Shown: in pieces, positions 16,577 through 22,419 of the stretch
Layout: every line of letters begins with the position of its first letter
How positions within the stretch are numbered: the stretch's first letter is position 1
Source: Pseudomonadota bacterium
Lineage (GTDB): Bacteria > Pseudomonadota > Gammaproteobacteria > Burkholderiales > Burkholderiaceae_D
Assembly (NCBI GenBank): GCA_023449275.1
Contig: JAEXJM010000017.1
Coordinates: 1-24,653, forward strand
Length of the DNA stretch: 24,653 bases
Reading direction: 5' to 3'
Position numbers and translations under genes: made by a program
The notes under the pieces: model-generated
Seen by the model: only the letters and a program-made list of their open reading frames with translations
Databases searched by the model: none
Told to the model about the DNA's origin: nothing

Positions 16577-17320
16577 CTAATCCGTCAATTGTTCACTGGT
16601 TTTTCCAAACCGTCTTTCTCTGGACTGAAAAGAGGCAATCGCCTTTTCCAGTTCCGTATCATTGAAATCGGGCCAGAAGGTTTCCGTAAAATATAACTCG
16701 GAATAGGCCAATTGCCAAAGCAGAAAATTGGAAATCCGGGTTTCCCCCCCTGTCCTGATGAAAAGATCCGGATCCGGCGCATAGGAAAGAGACAGATGGG
16801 ACGACAAGGATTCTTCCGTCATGTCGTTTATGTCCTGACCGGCTTCAACCATTTTTCTGACGGCCTGAAAAATGTCCCAGCGACCGCCGTAATTGGCGCA
16901 AACGGACAGGGTGAGTTTCGTATTGCCCGCAGTCTTTTCCTCGGCAGCGGCAATGGCATGTTGCAAAGGCAGGTCGAAACGGCTGAGATCACCCACGATT
17001 TTGAGCCTGATATCGTTGGCATGGAGTTTATCGGTTTCCCTTTCCAGTGAAGACAGAAACAGCTTCATGAGAAAACCGACTTCCTCGCTCGGTCTTTTCC
17101 AGTTTTCCGAACTGAAGGCAAAAACGGTCAGATAAGGGATACCGCGGACAATACACGCTTCGATCGTCCGCCGGATCGCTTCCACCCCCCTGACATGTCC
17201 GGCGACCCGAGGCAAAAAACGTTTTTTTGCCCACCTGCCGTTTCCATCCATGACAATAGCAATATGCTGCGGCATAAGATTCTTATCCGCAGCATAAGTC
17301 GAAGTCCGAGCGTCAGCCAT
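16577..17320 (-). CDS. uppS: Undecaprenyl diphosphate synthase (cis-prenyltransferase)
   Basis: A 247-residue cis-prenyltransferase (E. coli UppS/IspU 253) that extends farnesyl diphosphate with eight isopentenyl units to give the C55 lipid carrier used for peptidoglycan and O-antigen assembly. The motif IAIVMDGNGRWAKKR (20-34) contains the catalytic Asp25. FSSENWKRPSEEV and DLFIRTGGETRISNFLLWQ are further family signatures. ATG at 17320 is used here; a second ATG at 17272 (MPQHIAIV) is also plausible, since neither has a clear Shine-Dalgarno. It lies 16 bases after frr and three before cdsA. Confidence 0.96.
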   Translation of the reverse strand: MADARTSTYAADKNLMPQHIAIVMDGNGRWAKKRFLPRVAGHVRGVEAIRRTIEACIVRGIPYLTVFAFSSENWKRPSEEVGFLMKLFLSSLERETDKLHANDIRLKIVGDLSRFDLPLQHAIAAAEEKTAGNTKLTLSVCANYGGRWDIFQAVRKMVEAGQDINDMTEESLSSHLSLSYAPDPDLFIRTGGETRISNFLLWQLAYSELYFTETFWPDFNDTELEKAIASFQSRERRFGKTSEQLTD

Positions 17321-17336
17321 ATCAGGAGAAACCCGC

Positions 17337-17897
17337 CTATACCGTCATGACTTCTTTTTCTTTTTCAGCAAGCAGCTTGTCGATCTGCTGGACAAATTTG
17401 TCGGTCAGTTTCTGGATATCGTCCTGGGAGCGGCGTTCATCATCCTCGGAACATTCCTTGTCCTTGACCATTTTCTTTACGGTTTCGTTGGCATCACGGC
17501 GGATATTGCGGACAGCCACCTTGGCGTCCTCGCCTTCTGTCCTGACCAGCTTCACCATTTCCTTGCGGCGCTCTTCCGTCAGTGCGGGGGTCGGAACGCG
17601 AATGATGTCTCCCATGGAAGATGGATTCAGGCCCAGATCGGAATCGCGAATCGCCTTTTCGATGGTACTGACCAGTTTCTTTTCCCATGGCTGGACAGAA
17701 ATGGTACGGGCATCCAGCAGGGTAATGTTCGCCAGCTGGTTGATCCTAGTCGGTGTGCCGTAGTAATCCACTTCGATATGGTCGAGGATACCGGTATGAG
17801 CACGACCGGTCCGCACCTTGGCCAGATCGGCTTTCAGCGACTCGATCGATTTGTTCATCTTCTGTTCAGCACTTTTTTTCACATCGGCGATACTCAT
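17337..17897 (-). CDS. frr: Ribosome recycling factor
   Basis: A 186-residue RRF (E. coli 185), an L-shaped protein that, with EF-G, splits the post-termination ribosome. Family features seen: a helical domain I built from the N-terminal part (SIADVKKSAEQKMNKSIESL, LKADLAKVRTGRAH) and the C-terminal part (NETVKKMVKDKECSEDDER), and a small beta domain around DYYGTPTRINQLANI. AGGAAG lies just before the ATG at 17897. It follows pyrH after 58 bases that contain a short CCGGA/TCCGG hairpin and a TACAAT hexamer, so an internal promoter is possible. Confidence 0.97.
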   Translation of the reverse strand: MSIADVKKSAEQKMNKSIESLKADLAKVRTGRAHTGILDHIEVDYYGTPTRINQLANITLLDARTISVQPWEKKLVSTIEKAIRDSDLGLNPSSMGDIIRVPTPALTEERRKEMVKLVRTEGEDAKVAVRNIRRDANETVKKMVKDKECSEDDERRSQDDIQKLTDKFVQQIDKLLAEKEKEVMTV

Positions 17898-17955
17898 GAC
17901 ACTTCCTTATGCAAAATAAACTTGACCGGAATCTCCGGATTGTCATTGTATGGGT

Positions 17956-18672
17956 TTAAAGGTGAACCAGTGTTCCCTCATCTTCACCCAGCAGAACACG
18001 TTTCAAGGCCCCGTGTTTCAGGATAGAGAATATTTTAATCGGTAATTTCTGGTCGCGACAGAGCGCAAACGCGGCCGCATCCATGACTTCGAGATGTTTC
18101 TCGATCGCTTCATCGAAAGTGATGTGCGAATAACGGGACGCCGTGGCGTCTTTCATCGGATCGGCACTGTAAACGCCATCGACCTTGGTGGCCTTCAACA
18201 CGATTTCGGCCCCCATTTCGGCACCGCGAAGCGCTGCCGCCGTATCGGTCGTGAAAAACGGATTGCCGGTACCGGCAGCGAAAACGACGACCTTGCCTTC
18301 TTCCAGATACTGGAGTGCCTTCGGACGGACATAAGATTCGACAACCTGATCGATCCCGATGGCGGACATGACCCGTGCTGTCAAACCGGCCTGCTCCATG
18401 GCATCCGCCAGAGCGAGGGAATTGATGACGGTCGCCAGCATGCCCATATAATCGGCGGTTGCCCTGTCCATGCCTTTCGCACCGGGAGCGACTCCGCGGA
18501 AAATGTTGCCGCCACCGATAACGATGGCCATTTCAACACCCAGCTTGGCCGCATCGACCACGTCCTCGACCATGTGCTCGATGGAAGCACGGTTGATACC
18601 GAACTGATCTTCGCCCATAAGAGCTTCGCCTGACAACTTCAGAAGAACCCGCTTGTATACAGGAGTGGTCAT
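17956..18672 (-). CDS. pyrH: Uridylate kinase (UMP kinase)
   Basis: A 238-residue bacterial UMP kinase of the amino acid kinase fold (E. coli PyrH 241). It phosphorylates UMP to UDP; in the family it is activated by GTP and inhibited by UTP as a hexamer. Visible motifs are RVLLKLSGEALMG (N-terminal phosphate-binding loop), IVIGGGNIFRG, AAGTGNPFFTTDTAA (UMP site) and KATKVDGVYSADP. ATG at 18672 follows AAGGAA eight bases upstream. A terminator and then a promoter separate it from tsf, so it probably heads the transcription unit running to lpxB-rnhB. Confidence 0.97.
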   Translation of the reverse strand: MTTPVYKRVLLKLSGEALMGEDQFGINRASIEHMVEDVVDAAKLGVEMAIVIGGGNIFRGVAPGAKGMDRATADYMGMLATVINSLALADAMEQAGLTARVMSAIGIDQVVESYVRPKALQYLEEGKVVVFAAGTGNPFFTTDTAAALRGAEMGAEIVLKATKVDGVYSADPMKDATASRYSHITFDEAIEKHLEVMDAAAFALCRDQKLPIKIFSILKHGALKRVLLGEDEGTLVHL

Positions 18673-18703
18673 GATTCCGATTCCTTCACTGACACCGTTA
18701 GAG

Positions 18704-18732
18704 ATTGAAATGAACTACACCAGGACTTGCAA
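18704..18732 (-). promoter_or_regulatory. Candidate pyrH promoter
   Basis: On the minus strand TTGCAA (plus 18727-18732) and TTCAAT (18704-18709) are separated by 17 bases, about 30 bases before the pyrH start. The -35 hexamer overlaps the end of the tsf terminator U tract. The match to consensus is moderate. Confidence 0.45.
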
Positions 18733-18753
18733 AAACGGGCCTTTCGGCCCGTT
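18731..18753 (-). terminator. Rho-independent terminator after tsf
   Basis: On the minus strand AACGGGCC, loop GAAA, GGCCCGTT, then TTT: an 8-bp GC-rich stem capped by a GNRA tetraloop and followed by a T run. It lies 13 bases past the tsf stop and should end the rpsB-tsf transcript. Confidence 0.9.
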
Positions 18754-18765
18754 CTGAAATTGCCA

Positions 18766-19674
18766 TCACGCCTTGGACGCTGCCATCTGGGCAGCCACTT
18801 CCTCAGCGAAGTTATCGACTTTCTTCTCAATCCCTTCACCGACGACATACAGGGTAAAGGATTTGACAGTCGTTTTCGCCGCTTTCAGCATCTGCTCGAC
18901 AGACTGTTTGTCGTTTTTGACAAATGGCTGGTTCAGCAGGGAAACTTCTTTCAGGAATTTCTGGACAGAACCTTCGACGCGACGAGCAACGATATCGGCC
19001 GGCTGCGCTTTCTTGCCTTCGGCAACCGCCTTGGCGGAATCTTCAGCCGCTTTCTGTGCAGCCACGTTGCGTTCACGTTCGATCAGCTCCGGAGCCACCC
19101 CTTCGGAAGACAGGGCAAGCGGCTTCATCGCAGCGATGTGCATGGCGACATCCTTGCCGACCTGCTCGTCCGGGCCTTCATATTCGACGACGACGCCGAT
19201 ACGGGTTCCGTGCAGATAGGTGGCGATCTTCGCGCTGCTTTCATGACGGGCGAAACGGCGGATGGACATGTTTTCGCCGATACGTCCAACAAGTGCCGTG
19301 CGGTATTCTTCCAGGGTCTTGCCGTCGAAAGGCAAGGCGGACAGGGCGGCGACATCGGCCGGATTGTTTTCATTGACCAGTTTCGCACAGCTGTTTGCCA
19401 GTGCAATGAAGTCGTCATTCTTGGTGACGAAGTCGGTTTCACAGTTGACTTCGATAATGGAAGCCTTGTTTCCATCGACGTGAATGGCGATAACGCCTTC
19501 GGCGGCGACACGGGCGGAGGCCTTGGAAGCCTTGTTACCCAGTTTCACACGCAACAGGTCTTCCGCCTTTTGCAAATCGCCGTCCGCTTCGGTCAACGCT
19601 TTTTTGCATTCCATCATGGGAGCGTCCGTTTTCGCACGCAACTGACCTACCATGGCTGCTGTAATGACTGCCAT
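18766..19674 (-). CDS. tsf: Translation elongation factor Ts
   Basis: A 302-residue EF-Ts, the nucleotide exchange factor that regenerates EF-Tu-GTP. The N-terminal UBA-like domain (AAMVGQLRAKTDAPMMECKK, about residues 6-25) is followed by the core subdomains, including the conserved IEVNCETDFVTKNDDFIALA. Length and motifs match proteobacterial EF-Ts. An AGAGGAGA Shine-Dalgarno precedes the ATG at 19674. It lies 89 bases after rpsB, with a hairpin in the gap, and ends before a strong terminator. Confidence 0.97.
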   Translation of the reverse strand: MAVITAAMVGQLRAKTDAPMMECKKALTEADGDLQKAEDLLRVKLGNKASKASARVAAEGVIAIHVDGNKASIIEVNCETDFVTKNDDFIALANSCAKLVNENNPADVAALSALPFDGKTLEEYRTALVGRIGENMSIRRFARHESSAKIATYLHGTRIGVVVEYEGPDEQVGKDVAMHIAAMKPLALSSEGVAPELIERERNVAAQKAAEDSAKAVAEGKKAQPADIVARRVEGSVQKFLKEVSLLNQPFVKNDKQSVEQMLKAAKTTVKSFTLYVVGEGIEKKVDNFAEEVAAQMAASKA

Positions 19675-19691
19675 ATTGTTCTCCTCTTAAA

Positions 19692-19707
19692 GGGAGCCGC
19701 AGCTCCC
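19692..19707 (-). promoter_or_regulatory. rpsB-tsf intergenic hairpin (possible attenuator)
   Basis: On the minus strand GGGAGC, loop TGCG, GCTCCC, followed by only TTT and then the tsf ribosome-binding site. A weak terminator-like hairpin here could lower tsf transcription relative to rpsB or act as a processing site. The stem is only 6 bp. Confidence 0.45.
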
Positions 19708-19763
19708 GTATTACCTGTCTTCATGCGGCCCGCATCCAGTACCGGACACAGGCCTGTCAATTC

Positions 19764-20504
19764 CTAGTTGCTTTCTGCGGCAACCGCTTCTTCACCCTTG
19801 GCCACTTCCAGAACATCATGCATTGCATTGGCACGACCTTCGAGAATCGCATCGGCTACGCCGCGGGCATACAGCTGGATGGCTCTGGACGAGTCGTCGT
19901 TGCCGGGAATGACGTAAGCCAGACCTTCAGGGGAATGGTTGGTATCGACAACGCCGATAACAGGAATGCCCAGTTTGGCGGCTTCGGTGACGGCCCCCTT
20001 GTGATAACCGACGTCGACGACGAAAATGGCGTCAGGCAAACCGTTCATATCCTTGATGCCACCGATGGATTTCTGCAGTTTTTCGACTTCACGGGAGAAC
20101 ATCAGACCTTCTTTTTTGCTCATCTTGTCGACGGAACCGTCCTCAATGGCGGCTTCCATGTCTTTCAGGCGCTTGATGGAGGTCTTGATGGTCTTGAAGT
20201 TGGTCAGCATACCGCCGAGCCAGCGCTGGTCGACGTAAGGCATACCGGCACGCTGTGCTTCGGTAGCGATGATTTCACGAGCCTGTCTTTTGGTGCCGAC
20301 CATCAGAATCGTCCCGCGATTGGCTGCCAGCTGACGGATGTAATTCATCGCGTCGTTGTACATGGACAGGGTTTTTTCGAGGTTGACGATATGGATCTTG
20401 TTGCGGTGGCCAAAGATGAAAGGAGCCATCTTCGGGTTCCAGAAACGGGTTTGGTGGCCGAAATGAACACCGGCTTCCAGCATTTCACGCATGGTAACGG
20501 ACAT
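19764..20504 (-). CDS. rpsB: 30S ribosomal protein S2
   Basis: A 246-residue S2 (E. coli 241). The sequence starts MSVTMREMLEAGVHFGHQTR and contains NPKMAPFIFGHRNKIHIVNL and YVDQRWLGGMLTNFKTIKTS, all typical of S2. S2 joins the 30S subunit late, near the S1 binding site. GGAG lies before the ATG at 20504. It is the first gene of the rpsB-tsf unit, with a long structured leader. A divergent nnr gene starts 276 bases away. Confidence 0.98.
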   Translation of the reverse strand: MSVTMREMLEAGVHFGHQTRFWNPKMAPFIFGHRNKIHIVNLEKTLSMYNDAMNYIRQLAANRGTILMVGTKRQAREIIATEAQRAGMPYVDQRWLGGMLTNFKTIKTSIKRLKDMEAAIEDGSVDKMSKKEGLMFSREVEKLQKSIGGIKDMNGLPDAIFVVDVGYHKGAVTEAAKLGIPVIGVVDTNHSPEGLAYVIPGNDDSSRAIQLYARGVADAILEGRANAMHDVLEVAKGEEAVAAESN

Positions 20505-20520
20505 AATAATCTCCAGGGTT

Positions 20521-20580
20521 AAGTCTTGAATCCGCCCAAGAACCCACTTCGGCGGGCACCCTTTCAGGCCGGATTCGCGA
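20521..20580 (-). promoter_or_regulatory. Structured rpsB 5' leader (candidate S2 autoregulatory element)
   Basis: Within the rpsB leader, GAATCC and GGATTC (plus 20528-20533 and 20571-20576) can close a stem, and CCGCC/GGCGG (20532-20536 and 20551-20555) can form a nested, partly competing helix. The element ends about 16 bases before the S2 start codon. In E. coli and relatives S2 represses its own operon through a structured leader; a similar role here is inferred from position and foldability only. Confidence 0.4.
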
Positions 20581-20610
20581 TTTCCAATAATTCAATAAAC
20601 AAAGACAACT

Positions 20611-20628
20611 TCTTGAAAAATTTCAAGA
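20611..20628. repeat. 18-bp palindrome in the rpsB leader/promoter region
   Basis: TCTTGAAA, AA, TTTCAAGA: a perfect 8-bp inverted repeat with a 2-base centre, eight bases downstream of a candidate rpsB -10. It could be an operator for a dimeric repressor or a hairpin at the 5' end of the transcript. Confidence 0.6.
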
Positions 20629-20635
20629 GTTCATC

Positions 20636-20641
20636 ATTGTA
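20636..20641 (-). promoter_or_regulatory. Candidate rpsB -10 element
   Basis: TACAAT on the minus strand (plus 20636-20641), about 130 bases upstream of the rpsB start. A TTCAAG hexamer 17 bases further upstream is a poor -35. If used, the transcript would carry the palindrome at 20611-20628 and the structured leader. The rest of the 20505-20780 gap, including the region before nnr, shows no other clear element. Confidence 0.4.
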
Positions 20642-20780
20642 CTGTAAAAAACGCCTCTCTTGAAGGGACTAACGGATAAAAATGGCGGCAAACATACAAA
20701 TTCCTGTTTTTCCCCGTCAAGCTGTTAGAGTAACACCTTAGGCTTCGTTTACTTCAACTTCTCTTTCGGATTGAACCACA

Positions 20781-22301
20781 ATGAACGCACTCTACTCCAT
20801 TGACGCCATACGTTCTGTCGAACGCGCTGCACTGGCCGATCTGCCCAAAGGCACCCTCATGCAGCTTGCCGGAAAAAAAGCCGCCGATCTTGCCATGCAC
20901 ATGCTGGCCTCCTCACCGGTTTCCGAAAAAAAAGTCCTGGTTCTGGCAGGCCCCGGCAACAACGGCGGGGATGCGCTGGAAATGGCGACCGTCATGGCCG
21001 ACAGTGGCATCGACGTTTCCGTCCTGCTGGTCGCCAACCGGAAAAAACAGTCCGAAGAAGCCATACTCGCCCGTAAAAAAGCCGTCAAAAGTTCCATCAG
21101 GTGGGAAGACGCCCTTTCGCTCAAAACCACGCTGGAGAGCATCCGTTCGAAAAACTGGGCACTCGTCGTCGACGGCATGTTCGGCATCGGCCTGAAAGAA
21201 GCCCTGACAGGCAACCGGCAAAAACTGGTGGAAATCGTCAATACGTTCAAATGTCCGATACTGGCACTCGACGTCCCCAGCGGCCTGAACGCCAATACCG
21301 GCAATATCGTCGGGGATGAGGAAATCGCGGTGCATGCGACCGATACGATCACCTTCATTGCCGACAAACCGGGACTCCATACCCGCAAGGGACGTGATTG
21401 CGCCGGCAAGGTTCACGTCACCCGTCTCGATGTGGACAAAAAATATTTTCCGGAAACGAACTGCTGGCTGAATGCCCCCGTACTTTTCCAGTCCTGCCTG
21501 AAGCGGCGGCTGGAAGATTCCCATAAAGGCAGTTATGGCCGGATCGGCATCATAGGCGGAGCGGAAGGCATGAGCGGCGCTCCGGTTCTCGCCGCCAGAG
21601 CCGCCCTGCATTCCGGAGCCGGACTGTGTTACGCCATTTATCTGAAAAACCCGCCGGCTTACGATCCGGTTTCCCCTGAAATCATGTTCCGTGCGGCTCA
21701 CCAGTTCGATTTCTCGACTGACGTCATCGTCACCGGCCCCGGTCTGGGCAAATCGGTCGCGGCAAAAGACATCGTCGAAAAAACGATCAAGGCCCATACG
21801 CCCATCATCCTCGACGCCGACGCACTGAACATCCTCTCCGAAAACGGCGACATGTACCAGTGCCTGCCGGAAAGGGATTTCCCGACCGTCATCACCCCCC
21901 ATCCGCTGGAAGCCGCAAGACTGCTGAAAACAACCAGCGACCGGATTCAGGCCGACCGGCTCGAAGCTGCCCGCGAACTGGCCCGACAATTCAAGGCCAT
22001 TGCCGTTTTGAAAGGTTCGGGAAGCGTCATCGCCACACCGGACGGCAAAACCGTCATCAACCCGACCGGCAATCCGGCACTCGCAACGGCAGGAACCGGT
22101 GACGTCCTTTCCGGAATCACCGGTGCACTGATCGCACAAGGCTGGCCCGCATGGGAAGCCACCCTTGCCGCCGTCTGGCTTCATGGCAGGGCGGCCGATA
22201 CAATCGCCGTACGGCATCATGGCTGTATCGGAATGATGGCGGGAGAACTGGCGACAGAAGTGCGTCTCCACCTGAATCTTCTGGTAAAAGAAAACAGCTG
22301 A
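20781..22301 (+). CDS. nnr: Bifunctional NAD(P)H-hydrate epimerase / ADP-dependent NAD(P)H-hydrate dehydratase
   Basis: A 506-residue two-domain metabolite-repair enzyme (E. coli YjeF/Nnr 515). It corrects hydrated, damaged NADH and NADPH. The N-terminal YjeF_N epimerase domain (about 1-220) interconverts R- and S-NAD(P)HX and carries LAGPGNNGGDAL (55-66), VVDGMFGIGL and ALDVPSGLNANTG. The C-terminal ribokinase-like domain (about 235-500) dehydrates the S form using ADP; it carries HKGSYGRIGIIGGAEGMSGA, VTGPGLG, PHPLEAARLL and the AGTGDVLSGI motif with catalytic Asp441. The ATG at 20781 has only a weak GGAT upstream. It is divergent from rpsB and convergent with the autotransporter gene, and appears to be a single-gene unit. 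Confidence 0.96.
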   Translation: MNALYSIDAIRSVERAALADLPKGTLMQLAGKKAADLAMHMLASSPVSEKKVLVLAGPGNNGGDALEMATVMADSGIDVSVLLVANRKKQSEEAILARKKAVKSSIRWEDALSLKTTLESIRSKNWALVVDGMFGIGLKEALTGNRQKLVEIVNTFKCPILALDVPSGLNANTGNIVGDEEIAVHATDTITFIADKPGLHTRKGRDCAGKVHVTRLDVDKKYFPETNCWLNAPVLFQSCLKRRLEDSHKGSYGRIGIIGGAEGMSGAPVLAARAALHSGAGLCYAIYLKNPPAYDPVSPEIMFRAAHQFDFSTDVIVTGPGLGKSVAAKDIVEKTIKAHTPIILDADALNILSENGDMYQCLPERDFPTVITPHPLEAARLLKTTSDRIQADRLEAARELARQFKAIAVLKGSGSVIATPDGKTVINPTGNPALATAGTGDVLSGITGALIAQGWPAWEATLAAVWLHGRAADTIAVRHHGCIGMMAGELATEVRLHLNLLVKENS

Positions 22302-22341
22302 ACCGGCTCCCGCCTTTCCGGAAACGCCGAACAGGACAGAC

Positions 22342-22373
22342 AAAAAAACCGCAGCCATGAAACATGACTGCGG
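22342..22373 (-). terminator. Rho-independent terminator of the autotransporter gene
   Basis: On the minus strand CCGCAG-T-CATG, loop TTT, CATG-G-CTGCGG, then seven T. The 11-position stem has one internal mismatch. The T run is on the minus side only, so it terminates the autotransporter transcript about 46 bases past its stop; on the plus side after nnr the hairpin lacks a T run. Confidence 0.85.
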
Positions 22374-22419
22374 CAAAACGGGACTGATCCTTATTGATTA
22401 TTAAGGGAAGTTTTTTACC

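Noticed and set aside
22302..22341. A separate plus-strand terminator for nnr
   Set aside because: No stable stem followed by a T run is visible on the plus strand here; the hairpin at 22342-22373 has its T run on the minus side only.
20913..22376. A 487-codon open frame on the minus strand opposite nnr
   Set aside because: It is antisense to a clearly conserved enzyme, has no recognisable domain and an odd Cys/Arg/Gly-rich composition. The high GC at third positions explains the absence of stops.
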